64,000 bases of DNA from Polaromonas sp. JS666 (GTDB lineage: Bacteria > Pseudomonadota > Gammaproteobacteria > Burkholderiales > Burkholderiaceae_C), in the NCBI RefSeq assembly GCF_000013865.1, contig NC_007950.1:186001-250000 (forward strand), written 5' to 3'. The notes below the pieces were generated by a model that saw only the letters and a program-made list of their open reading frames with translations, had not been told where the DNA came from and made no database searches. The position numbers and the translations under genes are program-made. Of this stretch, positions 7,835 through 17,077 are shown one piece after another; the stretch's first letter is position 1; each line of letters begins with the position of its first letter.

Positions 7835-9421
7835 TCATAGCGGCGCACACCAGGCAAAGCCGATGTCATAGCTGCTCACATAATTCCGCGTACTCACCCA
7901 TGGCTGATCCGACCAGCGGACGGAGTAAGGAGGGCAAACATACAACTGAGTTCCACCGGCAGCTTTCCACAGACCGTTTACACAACTCAGAGTTTTCCCG
8001 TTCCAAGCCCAGCCATCGGAGAGGGTATAGGCTGCTTTGGCTATCTGACCCGTAGCGCATCCCCAAGTCTCCACGGCCCACCCAGGATTGAGGCGGCCAG
8101 AACCTAAGTCGCCGGTTTGATCAAGCGTCAGGTTTCCTTGGGTATCCGAATAACTCAACCAGCGGCCCGTCGCCGCATCGTAGTAACCCATGTTGCTGCG
8201 GTTTGTCATCTGGTTGATCTGATAGTTTCCGCTCGAATCGCGGAACTCAAGACCAGTCCATCCGTTTTTCTGCCCCGATACCGTCGTCGCGCCATAAGAA
8301 CCTTGCGAGCCCGAGCCAAGAATTTGGTTATTAGCGATATTGATACTTGGATCGGCCTGCTGCACCCAGGCGCTCCACCCCCCAGCTTGCGTTCCTGACT
8401 GCTGATTGCGTTGCCACACCCTGCCCACCGCGGCGCCAGTCATGCCGACCACCCTCTGAGCAACGTAATAGTTAGCGCTGTTGATATGTCGATAGACCTC
8501 CACGAAAACCCAGTCCCCGCCTGCTGGTGAGTTGGGTAGCGCCACTCCGTTGTAGCATCGGCCATCAGTTTGTAAATTATTTAGGTCCGCCGACGTGGAA
8601 ACACACTTGCCATCGCCAGGGGCCTTCCACACCCCGCCCTGGCAACTCAAAATGCCGCCGGCACCATCCTGTGCAATGGCACCGACGCTAGAGCATGCGG
8701 CGTTTACTGTCTGAACCGAGTTCATCACGATGGGTGTGTTCATCTGGTTCAGCTCCGGGCGACCAGGTATAGGGTCGCGAGCCAAGAACGCTGACGACGT
8801 ATCACCGTTCTCAAACCACAGCGCCATCGCCGGGCGACCAGCTGCAACCCGGACGTTACCGGCAGTGCCATCGCACTTGCGGTTCACGTTGTTGACGAGG
8901 TTGTCAAAGGTTGCCGTAGCAATGGCCCAACCTCCGACTGCACCGCGAATAGTGGACGGATCGGAAGCGTAGGTTCCGCCACCACTGCCGCCGATAACAG
9001 CCGCCAAGCTGCCCAATGAAAGGTCGTCAATGGTCTGCCCACCTTCACTCACTACCATTGCCTGCAAGCGGTTGGCGGTTGGCTCAAGGACCAATGCACA
9101 CATGCTCTGGCTGTAGGCATTGGTGGCCAGGAATCCCGTCGTCAGGTTCCCTGCGGCGATGAGCGTCGAAACGTCAATAAGCGCTGGTGTCGTTGGCGTG
9201 GCGACCGCCTGGATGGCCGCGTAGTTGTCCTTGATGTATGCGCGCGCGGCGTCGCCGAAGGCTTTGACCTGACTCGCAGCCACGGTAACCTTGGTGTCAT
9301 TGGAAAACTGATCAGCGACTGCATACAGGCCAATAGAAGCGGACGACATAATGGCCAAACTGACGATGACCTCAAGGAGAGTAAGGCCACGCTGCGACTT
9401 CGGTTTATGAACAATTGACAT
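7835..9421 (-). CDS. pilV: PilV-like minor pilin/tip adhesin
   Basis: 528 residues. Type IV prepilin N-terminus: a short basic leader ending SQRG, then LTLLEVIVSLAIMSSASIGL with Glu at mature position 5. A shufflon-pilus N domain is followed by a long C-terminal adhesin region with a GGWSAWVQQ motif like those of phage tail-fibre and pilus-tip proteins. In IncI plasmids PilV at the pilus tip selects recipient cells by binding lipopolysaccharide. It follows the pil operon directly, three bases after the PilT-like ATPase. No rci recombinase and no 19-bp inverted shufflon repeats were seen, so this adhesin appears fixed. Confidence 0.82.
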   Translation of the reverse strand: MSIVHKPKSQRGLTLLEVIVSLAIMSSASIGLYAVADQFSNDTKVTVAASQVKAFGDAARAYIKDNYAAIQAVATPTTPALIDVSTLIAAGNLTTGFLATNAYSQSMCALVLEPTANRLQAMVVSEGGQTIDDLSLGSLAAVIGGSGGGTYASDPSTIRGAVGGWAIATATFDNLVNNVNRKCDGTAGNVRVAAGRPAMALWFENGDTSSAFLARDPIPGRPELNQMNTPIVMNSVQTVNAACSSVGAIAQDGAGGILSCQGGVWKAPGDGKCVSTSADLNNLQTDGRCYNGVALPNSPAGGDWVFVEVYRHINSANYYVAQRVVGMTGAAVGRVWQRNQQSGTQAGGWSAWVQQADPSINIANNQILGSGSQGSYGATTVSGQKNGWTGLEFRDSSGNYQINQMTNRSNMGYYDAATGRWLSYSDTQGNLTLDQTGDLGSGRLNPGWAVETWGCATGQIAKAAYTLSDGWAWNGKTLSCVNGLWKAAGGTQLYVCPPYSVRWSDQPWVSTRNYVSSYDIGFAWCAPL

Positions 9422-9424
9422 AGC

Positions 9425-10534
9425 TCACGCCTTTACGGTATTCAAACGCTCGTTCACTTGCTTCCAGACCGCACCCTGCCCCGCAACGCTTCTCAACGCT
9501 TCAGATTTGGAAATCTTTGCCGCCTTGACCAAATCAACCAGGCTTGCGGCCATGGAACGGGAAATCTTGTCTTTCGGATCCTCAAGCTCCATCTGTACTT
9601 TGTGCGAATCGGCAAGGATTGTTGAAAACGCTTGATGATGGTTGAACAGGAGCTCGGAGGCCAATACGCCGGTCAATTTATCGACCGTGGGGACGATTGC
9701 ATGGTGCACAACGCCCATTAAGGAGGTGGCCAGGCTGGCAGTCCTGGCCAATTCTTCGCCAGGGAAAAAAGAGACCAGTTTCTGCACTGCCCCATAGGCA
9801 GAACTGGCGTGCAGGGTTGCTATCACGAGATGTCCAGATTCACCGGCGAGAATTGCATTTTCAGCTGTATCTCGGTCACGAATTTCACCGATGACGATCA
9901 CGTCCGGCCGTTGACGCATTGCCCCACGAACGCCCTCAAAAAAAGATGGTGTATCGACACCAACTTCGCGCTGTGAAAAAACCGAATTGTTGCGAACGAA
10001 CTCGTATTCAATCGGATCTTCGATCGTAACCACATGAGCGTTTCTAGTGGTGTTGATGTAGTCGATGAGCGCAGCCATGGTGGTTGTCTTGCCGGAGCCA
10101 GTGGGCCCGGAAAGCAAGATCAAACCCTTAGGGTTCTCCACCATCAACTTCACGGACGGGGAAAGACCCGTCTTTTCAAGCGGCATGGGGACTACAGGTG
10201 TTCTCCGTATGGAGAGCATTTTCTTATTACCGCGGCCGGCCAAGTACGCAGTCACGCGCAAGCGCCAATCGCCAACCAGATACGGACGGCTGAAGCCACC
10301 ATTAATAAGGTGGGTCGACCAGTCTGGCTCCATGGAAGTCAGAATGAACTCGATATCGTCATTGGAATACGCACTGTCAGGGAACGGGGTCCATCCGCTG
10401 GCGTTGCGAAGCATAACGGGTTCATCAGCAGCCACAAGAATGTCGCTAAAAGGCATTTTGCTGTCGACCACGGTGAGAATTGCTCGAATTGTGGCCGCGG
10501 CGGCAGCGGTATCTGTAGGAATATCGTGATCCAT
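9425..10534 (-). CDS. PilT-like pilus retraction ATPase
   Basis: 369 residues. Full secretion-ATPase motifs: Walker A LLSGPTGSGKTTTMAALI, Asp box IEDPIEYEF, Walker B PDVIVIGEIRDRDTAENAI, and the His box IATLHASSAYGAVQKLVSFF, which is characteristic of PilT/PilU. It should depolymerise the pilus from the cytoplasm. IncI thin-pilus operons normally encode only the assembly ATPase PilQ (their pilT is a transglycosylase), so a true retraction-type ATPase here is notable. The start is two bases after the pilM-like stop. Confidence 0.85.
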   Translation of the reverse strand: MDHDIPTDTAAAAATIRAILTVVDSKMPFSDILVAADEPVMLRNASGWTPFPDSAYSNDDIEFILTSMEPDWSTHLINGGFSRPYLVGDWRLRVTAYLAGRGNKKMLSIRRTPVVPMPLEKTGLSPSVKLMVENPKGLILLSGPTGSGKTTTMAALIDYINTTRNAHVVTIEDPIEYEFVRNNSVFSQREVGVDTPSFFEGVRGAMRQRPDVIVIGEIRDRDTAENAILAGESGHLVIATLHASSAYGAVQKLVSFFPGEELARTASLATSLMGVVHHAIVPTVDKLTGVLASELLFNHHQAFSTILADSHKVQMELEDPKDKISRSMAASLVDLVKAAKISKSEALRSVAGQGAVWKQVNERLNTVKA

Positions 10535-10536
10535 GT

Positions 10537-10983
10537 TTACTTTCCAACAATGACAATTGAACCGTTCGGGACCGAAGCAGGAATAGTGATTCCCGTCGAA
10601 AGGCCATTGGCGCTTACCAAAGTGCCTGATGAATTGCGCCCCACCATGAATGATCGCGCCGTCTTTCGGTAAATCTTGTCGAGCAGTAATGCCTCCGGTG
10701 ATGGAGTGACTTCATAGACAAACATTGTTCCGTTTGAAACGATGTTGGACCAATTGGTCCTTCGCTGATGCCCCCAGAGAGGGGTGATCTGGCTATCACT
10801 GACAGCACCCGAAAAGCCGGCATTTGAATTGATAAAATTAATAAGCTCTTCTCGATAGGCAAGAACATCAGTTGCCGCAACATCGGCCTTTGCTGACATG
10901 AACTGTTTGTCTTGCTCAGGCACATGGATGGCGACCAGAAGAGCCATCATGGATATGAAAAACGTCGTCACTAGCAGCGGCAT
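10537..10983 (-). CDS. pilM: PilM-like thin pilus biogenesis protein
   Basis: 148 residues: an N-terminal transmembrane helix LLVTTFFISMMALLVAIHV, then a conserved soluble region beginning ADVAATDVLAYREELINFI and ending in a glycine-rich C-terminus. Length and profile match the PilM proteins of IncI/PFGI-type thin-pilus operons, which are inner-membrane assembly factors of unknown biochemical role. Unusually it sits between two PilT-family ATPases rather than between pilL and pilN. Confidence 0.7.
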   Translation of the reverse strand: MPLLVTTFFISMMALLVAIHVPEQDKQFMSAKADVAATDVLAYREELINFINSNAGFSGAVSDSQITPLWGHQRRTNWSNIVSNGTMFVYEVTPSPEALLLDKIYRKTARSFMVGRNSSGTLVSANGLSTGITIPASVPNGSIVIVGK

Positions 10984-10985
10984 AA

Positions 10986-11942
10986 TCAGGCCTTACGTTG
11001 ACCTGATACGAGCATCCTATTTTTCTGGAGCTGCGTCACTGACTTCAACTGCTCAAATCGTCGCTGCCGGATCATGCCGCGGGCTCCTGGTCCATCCTCT
11101 GCTGTCATAAAGAGGGGCTCGACCATCAACTTCTTTCTTGAACCCACCTTCTCAAGGCGTTGGTGAAGGACCGCAGTGATGCCTGTTGCGAGCATCGACA
11201 GCACGTCATCGGAGGAGCCTCCATCGGAACCTCCGTTTGCAAGAGCGAACACCCTTTCAATGGCCATCGCTGGATTGTCGGAGTGTGCGGTACAGATCAC
11301 CAGCTTGCCATTAATGGACGCCCGTAGCGCCTCAATGGCAGTCTCAGAATCTCGAATCTCGCCAAGAAATATGACGGACGGCGCCCATCGAGCAGCTTGC
11401 CGGCAGGCGTAACCAAACCCGCCCCGCTCCACCGGGGTCTGAAAGCAGACACCTTCACCATGGCGGCCGTGCAAAGGCATTTCCGGGGGGTCCTCAATAG
11501 TGACAGCCACCCCCCCAAACTGGGAGATCCTAGCCTCTACGAAGGACGAGGCGGTGGTCGTTTTCCCATGGCCAAAGGTGCCACTGATGATGAAAAGCCC
11601 CTTCATGTTGGGCTCAAGCATCATCTGAAGAAAGGCAGGAGGAATACCCAGCTCTGCAAGCTTCTGGATTTTGTCGCCAATACGACGCAGGACAAACACC
11701 ATCTCCCGAATCGTCTTCATCACCGAAACGCGATAGCTTATGTCGCAATGACGGAGCGGGAAGTCCTCACGATCTGGATTCTTCTCGAAGTACTCCTCGC
11801 ACGCATGCCGCAGTGTTTTAACCTCTCCAAGATGCTCCTCCCCGGGCGCGATGGGATCAGAGGTGTTGGGAACCCCCGACAACCATGCAGATCCATCGGT
11901 GCCCAAATAGACGTCAGAAAAAACTAGATCTTTGAGAGGCAT
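10986..11942 (-). CDS. Second, divergent PilT/PilU-like ATPase
   Basis: 318 residues from the ATG at 11942, eight bases after the pilS stop; the ribosome-binding site is weak, so coupling to pilS is likely. Walker A is IISGTFGHGKTTTASSF, Asp box TIEDPPEMP, Walker B SVIFLGEIRDSETAIEAL, and a His box ICTAHSDNPAMAIERVF in which the usual TLHA is changed to TAHS. The N-terminal domain is shorter than in the other PilT-like protein. PilT/PilU pairs cooperate in pilus retraction in Vibrio and Pseudomonas; a similar pair is inferred here. Confidence 0.75.
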   Translation of the reverse strand: MPLKDLVFSDVYLGTDGSAWLSGVPNTSDPIAPGEEHLGEVKTLRHACEEYFEKNPDREDFPLRHCDISYRVSVMKTIREMVFVLRRIGDKIQKLAELGIPPAFLQMMLEPNMKGLFIISGTFGHGKTTTASSFVEARISQFGGVAVTIEDPPEMPLHGRHGEGVCFQTPVERGGFGYACRQAARWAPSVIFLGEIRDSETAIEALRASINGKLVICTAHSDNPAMAIERVFALANGGSDGGSSDDVLSMLATGITAVLHQRLEKVGSRKKLMVEPLFMTAEDGPGARGMIRQRRFEQLKSVTQLQKNRMLVSGQRKA

Positions 11943-11950
11943 GACAACAA

Positions 11951-12490
11951 TTAGGCAGAAGTAAAGACAAGAGTCTGCGTCGCAGCAGCTGCACATTGGG
12001 TCGAAGCGGTGGCGGGTCCAACGGGGAATGAGGTAATCGCCGCCTGAGAACCGACTTTCACTGAAACCCAACCAGCAGTCGTAGACAGCACGCTGGTGCA
12101 AATGTCAGTTGGCACGCTGGTGGTAGTGATCGAGAAGTTCGCGGTGGCGCCAACCACCGAGACGGTACCGTTTTGGCTGTTGGTAAGGGTGGGCGGCGTA
12201 CCCGCCGTAACCACAATGGTCGATGGCACCTTATTGGCGCTAACCAATACCTGATTCAAGTTCGCGGTACCGTACCCGCCCTGGCCGTAGAACAGCGATT
12301 TTGTTGCCGCACGAATCGCACTGAGCTCTGACGTCATTTGGGTCGATCCCTGGCTGCTTGTTGCGCTTGAGTACAGTGAAAGGGAACCGCCAATGACGAG
12401 CGCCAAAATTGCCAGCGAGGCAATCAGCTCGATGAGGGTAAGACCTGCCTGGGATTTGAATTTGGAAACGGATTTCATAGACACTTTCAT
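11951..12490 (-). CDS. pilS: PilS-like major prepilin
   Basis: 179 residues from the ATG at 12490, which has a strong GGAGGT site; further upstream starts lack one. Basic leader ending SQAG, then LTLIELIASLAILALVIGGS with Glu5, the standard type IV pilin assembly helix, followed by a type IVb-like globular domain with two late cysteines (DICTSV and TQCAAA) able to form the C-terminal disulfide loop. The main thin-pilus subunit. No prepilin peptidase (pilU) is present in the window, so processing must rely on a host or distant enzyme. Confidence 0.85.
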   Translation of the reverse strand: MKVSMKSVSKFKSQAGLTLIELIASLAILALVIGGSLSLYSSATSSQGSTQMTSELSAIRAATKSLFYGQGGYGTANLNQVLVSANKVPSTIVVTAGTPPTLTNSQNGTVSVVGATANFSITTTSVPTDICTSVLSTTAGWVSVKVGSQAAITSFPVGPATASTQCAAAATQTLVFTSA

Positions 12491-12524
12491 AGTTACCTCC
12501 GGGTTAAAAAACAAACAAAATCCA

Positions 12525-13598
12525 TTAATGAACGCCTCGCTGCAGCAACTGCGTCAGCTGAAGTTGCATCGCAATGAGGCCAGACACCACAAACGCAATA
12601 AGCGAACCGACGAGCATCAGTGCAATACCAAATATGATCTTCATCAGGGCCTGAATACGCTCAACCGACTCTGTGATCCAGTCGTTCCCGATGATGCGCA
12701 AAGCTTCATCGAATCCCGACTTGGTTGCGTAGATGCGTATGTCTGAAATAATTTCCCTGTCAGGGAACTCATATCCAGATTTCTGTAGCGACTCACCAAG
12801 GTCGCGACCTGCACGGAGTCCCTTCAGCGCAGCTGCCGACCTGGTTGCAGCCCACGCAGAGGCGCCTTGGCCTAGTTGCTCAATGGCCGACTCAACGCGC
12901 GTGCCGGCCTGGACAAGCGCCGAAAGCGCGATCAACCAGGAGGAGCCCTGCATAACGCGGTAAATGCTGTAGGGCGGATAACGATCCAGCTTGGTGCGCA
13001 GCGATGAATTCCACAGAGGAAGTGAGACGAAGAAGGCGATCGTAATAATGATGAGCAAAATTACCATCCAGACGAGCCAGTTCTGAACAAACGATGACAC
13101 GTCAATCATGAGCCGGGCCGCACCGAACCATGAATCAGACTTCGCAGCTTTGGTAAATGCTGGGATGATCTTGAAGGCAAACAGATAGAGAATGCCAAAT
13201 GACAAGACGGCCAGAAATGCTGGATATGCAATGCCACTTACAACGGCAGTGCGTATTTCCAATTTGGCCTTAGACACCCTCACGACAGAAAGAAGGGAAT
13301 CACTGAGCTTGCCCGACTGTTCCCCAGCTACGATCAGCATGTATTCCTCAGTAGAAACCCAGGGCCTGACGACATCAGAAATCTTGCGCCCATTGTTCAG
13401 CCCACGGATCCAGTCAGCCAGCGCAAGAGCGAGCGGGGACGTGGGTTTATTCAGGGCCTTGAGCTCCTGCAAGGCCGGAATAATCGAAATGCCGTCGCCA
13501 AGCAGCTTGGACATTTTTTTCCATAGCCGTTGGCGTGCTTTGGCATCATTCCGGAACTGGAACCGCGCAAAGTCGATGCTGAGCTGCTCAAGATTCAT
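12525..13598 (-). CDS. pilR: PilR-like inner-membrane platform protein
   Basis: 357 residues from the ATG at 13598 with GGGAGG upstream; it overlaps the end of pilQ by 11 bases. GspF/T2SF family: cytoplasmic helical domains (KKMSKLLGDGISIIPALQEL; VQAGTRVESAIEQLGQ) alternate with three transmembrane segments (AFLAVLSFGILYLFAFKII; LVWMVILLIIITIAFFVSL; and a C-terminal one). It anchors the assembly ATPase and pilin polymerisation site in the inner membrane. Confidence 0.85.
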   Translation of the reverse strand: MNLEQLSIDFARFQFRNDAKARQRLWKKMSKLLGDGISIIPALQELKALNKPTSPLALALADWIRGLNNGRKISDVVRPWVSTEEYMLIVAGEQSGKLSDSLLSVVRVSKAKLEIRTAVVSGIAYPAFLAVLSFGILYLFAFKIIPAFTKAAKSDSWFGAARLMIDVSSFVQNWLVWMVILLIIITIAFFVSLPLWNSSLRTKLDRYPPYSIYRVMQGSSWLIALSALVQAGTRVESAIEQLGQGASAWAATRSAAALKGLRAGRDLGESLQKSGYEFPDREIISDIRIYATKSGFDEALRIIGNDWITESVERIQALMKIIFGIALMLVGSLIAFVVSGLIAMQLQLTQLLQRGVH

Positions 13599-15150
13599 GG
13601 GATGCAACCTCCCGCCCTAGCGCCGGCTCCGGGAGCAGATTCAACGGTCCAACCTCCTCCTCAGCCCGAAACGGGTCAACTAGTCCCCTGTTGATCTTGA
13701 TGATCGCCTGCTCCAACATTGAGCTGCCGCCAGTGGACCGCCAATAATCGATTGCTAATTGCCGATCCCCTTTACGAATGAGATCCATGAGTTTGTGATC
13801 GGGCACGACGACTTCGGCAACCACTGTGCGGCCAGCTACGCCACTTCCCGAACAGTGTTCACAGTCGGTGCCTGCCACATGCACCTGGGCACTTGCCACG
13901 TCGATTGACCCCATCACACGCATCTGATCTTCGTGGCTGAAGTTGTCAATGACCTCTCTCAATGGCTTCTTGCAGTGAGGGCAAAGAACTTTCAGTAACC
14001 TCTGACAAATCATGCCCGTGACAATGGACGGATCCGCCATGATGTTCAACGAAACGCCCAAGTCCACCATGCGGTCGATGATCGCAAAGGCATTGTTGGC
14101 GTGAACCGTGGACCAGACCTGATGGCCAGTCATTGCTGCTCTTACGGCGAGTTGCACTGAGGGCGTATCGCGCATCTCACCGATCATGATGATATTCGGG
14201 TCAAGCCGCATGGTTGCTTTGATCGCGGCCTGAAAAGCATTTGACCGGTCTTCTTCGGTTTCAGCATTAGCGACTGGCGTCTGCACGATGCCTGGCATCG
14301 GGTATTCAGGCGGGTCTTCTACTGTGATGATGTGCTTTTGCCCATTGCACTCCGAATGGATTGACAGAAGGGTTCGCTGCAGAGTGGTGGATTTGCCCGA
14401 ACCAGTAGGCCCGGAAATAATGTTGATCCCCGTGGGCCTGCGCTTCATGGAATCAACCTGGGCCTTCTGTTGCGGCTCATATCCAAGGGCACATATATCA
14501 GTCGACTTATCCGCGTCGTTATAGAGCAGGCGAAGTACCATGACATTGCCGTCAACCTGCGGCGTGGTAGCTACCCGAATGCCGTCCAGGCCCGGGGGAA
14601 GTTTGTCCCGCTCAGAGATGCGCGCATCTTGACGATTGTTCACGTCAAATGTCGCATCTGCGACGTCACACATCGACGTGTAAATAGCGGAACACATGAG
14701 GTGGCCCCAAGTCGCAGTGTCTTCTTGCACAAGATGCAAATCGTTGTGAATTCGGAAGAATACCTTCGTGCCACCTTTGTTGAAGACTCGAATGTGAATA
14801 TCCGATGCCCGGCGCTCCACCGCCTTTTTGAACACCGTCTTGGCAGCCTTCTGCATCTCACTTGCTTGCGCGACGAACTCATCAGCGTGCGAATTGTCGT
14901 GATGCATCTTTGCAATGACGTCCATCGCGACTTGCTGCACCACCGGAGGTGGTAGACCACCCTTGGCGCACTCGCCCTTTACGCGCTCGGTGTAGCTACG
15001 AACAGTCGCATTGAAGAAGTGATCCTTCGACACCAGAAGCCGACCGGCTTCCCGATCAAAATAGACCAGTTTGTTCAGATCTGCCGATGCAGAGATAGGC
15101 TTTATGGCAGTGGGTGCCATTTGTCCAGGTGATTTAGCCAGTGTCAACAT
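13588..15150 (-). CDS. pilQ: PilQ-like pilus assembly ATPase
   Basis: 520 residues from the ATG at 15150 (AGGGA upstream). GspE/PilB-type hexameric ATPase: Walker A ISGPTGSGKSTTLQRTLL, Asp box TVEDPPEYP, Walker B NIIMIGEMRDTPSVQLA, His box WSTVHANNAFAIIDRMVD, and a zinc-binding CPHCK...CEHCSG pair near the C-terminus as in GspE/PilB. It powers pilin polymerisation for the thin pilus. Located in the IncI order N-O-P-Q-R-S. Confidence 0.88.
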   Translation of the reverse strand: MLTLAKSPGQMAPTAIKPISASADLNKLVYFDREAGRLLVSKDHFFNATVRSYTERVKGECAKGGLPPPVVQQVAMDVIAKMHHDNSHADEFVAQASEMQKAAKTVFKKAVERRASDIHIRVFNKGGTKVFFRIHNDLHLVQEDTATWGHLMCSAIYTSMCDVADATFDVNNRQDARISERDKLPPGLDGIRVATTPQVDGNVMVLRLLYNDADKSTDICALGYEPQQKAQVDSMKRRPTGINIISGPTGSGKSTTLQRTLLSIHSECNGQKHIITVEDPPEYPMPGIVQTPVANAETEEDRSNAFQAAIKATMRLDPNIIMIGEMRDTPSVQLAVRAAMTGHQVWSTVHANNAFAIIDRMVDLGVSLNIMADPSIVTGMICQRLLKVLCPHCKKPLREVIDNFSHEDQMRVMGSIDVASAQVHVAGTDCEHCSGSGVAGRTVVAEVVVPDHKLMDLIRKGDRQLAIDYWRSTGGSSMLEQAIIKINRGLVDPFRAEEEVGPLNLLPEPALGREVASHES

Positions 15151-15166
15151 AGGTGATCCCTGTCGG

Positions 15167-15781
15167 TTATCGCTGCATGGAGGGGACTGGAGGAAACTGC
15201 CCAAGCTGCCCTGGCAAAGTGTTGGTACCGGCCGTAGAGCTGGAGTCCTTCGTGACCGCACTCGACCCGAACGCCAGGCGCTGGATGTTTTTCCCCTTCA
15301 AGTCAGTCAGCACCACCTCATTGAGGGCGACTGAGGCAACCCTACGGTCACCAATAACATCGCCTGACTTGACGCGCTGCACCTGGTTGCCGGGAAACAC
15401 AAGGACAGCTTCAAGCTGGCCCTTGAGCCCTGCAACAGAGACTACCGATGGCGAGCCCGCAGCGCTGCCGAGGGGCGACGAGTAGGAGCCGGTGTCAAGT
15501 GTTGAAAGCTCTTTTTGCTTGGCCGCGATCTTCGTCTTGAGTTCCAACTGGCTCAAGCGCGCATTCAGGACCGTCATTTCCTCGGTAATGCGCTGAATTT
15601 CCGCAGCGCTGGTGGCGCTTATGGATGAGGATGGCAAGGACAAGGTTGCAGCTTGAGGCGCCGCTGCCGCCGCCGCTGGCTGCGCCTGGGCCGGCGTAGC
15701 TGGCACCTGGTTTTGTGCTTGCACGGTGAATGTGCTTGCCGCGACAAGGGAAGTGAGGAATAGACTTTTAACGCTGAACAT
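15167..15781 (-). CDS. pilP: PilP-like pilus assembly protein
   Basis: 204 residues from the ATG at 15781, overlapping the pilO stop by 14 bases. Signal peptide FLTSLVAASTFTVQA, an alanine/proline-rich linker, a coiled coil (IQRITEEMTVLNARLSQLEL) and a compact C-terminal domain (VFPGNQVQRVKSGDVIGDRR; VVLTDLKGKNIQRLAF) with the GspC/PilP HR-like pattern. Probably a periplasmic link between the PilN secretin and the PilO inner-membrane complex. Confidence 0.78.
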   Translation of the reverse strand: MFSVKSLFLTSLVAASTFTVQAQNQVPATPAQAQPAAAAAAPQAATLSLPSSSISATSAAEIQRITEEMTVLNARLSQLELKTKIAAKQKELSTLDTGSYSSPLGSAAGSPSVVSVAGLKGQLEAVLVFPGNQVQRVKSGDVIGDRRVASVALNEVVLTDLKGKNIQRLAFGSSAVTKDSSSTAGTNTLPGQLGQFPPVPSMQR

Positions 15782-17057
15782 ACTGAACCCCCGAAAGTGA
15801 GTACTGAAATGCGCCAGATACGACGCTGTAGGTGATCTTCTGGATCCGGAGTCCAGGTGAATTGATAAGCGAGGCCATTTCAACTGGCCCGATGCCGGTT
15901 TTGAACTCAATTGGCAGTGCAGTCCACGGTGGGGGTTGGGTCGAAGGCACCGCCCCCTGCTGGCCAGGTAGGGTTTTAGGCGGTTCTGGCTCGACTGGCG
16001 TGTCAATCTTTACTGCAACGCCATACCTCGAAGAGAGGTCGATCATCCGGAGCACGGCGTCTTGTTGGTTGGGCAGTTGCTCCGTAAAGTCGTTCGGTCC
16101 CGCCACGGTGAATGGAACCGACACAGAGGCGGTATTCCCATCTGAAGACAGTTGCGCTTCCGGTCGAATCAGCTTGAGATGGCTAATCCACGCATATTGG
16201 CTAGAGCGAGTCCAGGTGGCCTCAAGACCATCCGAAGAGCACACCTTCGATGCAAAGCTCCAATTACCCAATGTGTATCCGGCCTTGGCCGAAGCCACTT
16301 GGCAAGCTGCAGCAAAGGGCCCAGGGAGCGGCATAGTTGGCCACGGTTTGACCGGTGCGGCAGCCGTTGGGCGTTGGCCGCGCATGACCTCTTCATTTTG
16401 AAGGCGAAGGGCTTCAGCAGCGGCGATCTTTTTCAAGTTCCAGAGACGAAATCCATACAACCCGCCAAAAAGCAAGGCGAGAAGGAGCAAAGTTGGAACC
16501 AGAAACTTCTTAATGCGTAGCGAGACATCGCTTAACGCCCACCGGCGAGGCTTTTTTAGGTTCGCCTCATTGAAGAAGTCATCAAACCCACGCTCTTCAG
16601 AGTTCGGGATGTTCCAATCACCAGGGCAGACGATTGCATCCCAGTTGCCATAGGCGAAATCTTCACTGAGTCGTACCCGAATTTCGTCACGAGTCCCAAC
16701 TGCGTCACCATCGGCCAAGATGACGCCCGCATGCGATACAACACGAAGGTACTGATCCTTATCGTCCGGAATTGGGATGGCGACCAGAAAATTACGATGG
16801 GCGTCATTCGCACCAACGATGTCCGCAATGAGAGCCGCGGCCGAAATCTGGCCGGATTTTGCACCGTCACTGCGACGCGCAAAGCCAACATGAGGGGACT
16901 CGGAACCTCTGAGAACCTTGAAGTCGAATTCCGATTCATCCGCGAAATGTCGGATCTCCTTTGAGCGTGCTCCGCCAGCGTTGTGAAGCGGGTGCCAGAC
17001 GAGCCCAGCAACCAATTCCAGCTTTCTCTTGCCCAGGGTGAATTCAATGATTCTCAT
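15768..17057 (-). CDS. pilO: PilO-like pilin accessory protein
   Basis: 429 residues. The N-terminal ~190 residues are cytoplasmic (starts MRIIEFTLGKRKLELVAGL, with a segment LIADIVGANDAHRNFLVAIP), then one transmembrane helix FLVPTLLLLALLFGGLYGF around residue 200, then a periplasmic domain. Size and topology match PilO of IncI thin-pilus operons, an inner-membrane assembly component. It lies 20 bases after pilN. Confidence 0.8.
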   Translation of the reverse strand: MRIIEFTLGKRKLELVAGLVWHPLHNAGGARSKEIRHFADESEFDFKVLRGSESPHVGFARRSDGAKSGQISAAALIADIVGANDAHRNFLVAIPIPDDKDQYLRVVSHAGVILADGDAVGTRDEIRVRLSEDFAYGNWDAIVCPGDWNIPNSEERGFDDFFNEANLKKPRRWALSDVSLRIKKFLVPTLLLLALLFGGLYGFRLWNLKKIAAAEALRLQNEEVMRGQRPTAAAPVKPWPTMPLPGPFAAACQVASAKAGYTLGNWSFASKVCSSDGLEATWTRSSQYAWISHLKLIRPEAQLSSDGNTASVSVPFTVAGPNDFTEQLPNQQDAVLRMIDLSSRYGVAVKIDTPVEPEPPKTLPGQQGAVPSTQPPPWTALPIEFKTGIGPVEMASLINSPGLRIQKITYSVVSGAFQYSLSGVQYVQR

Positions 17058-17077
17058 GGTCGGTTCTAAATAGAGCT

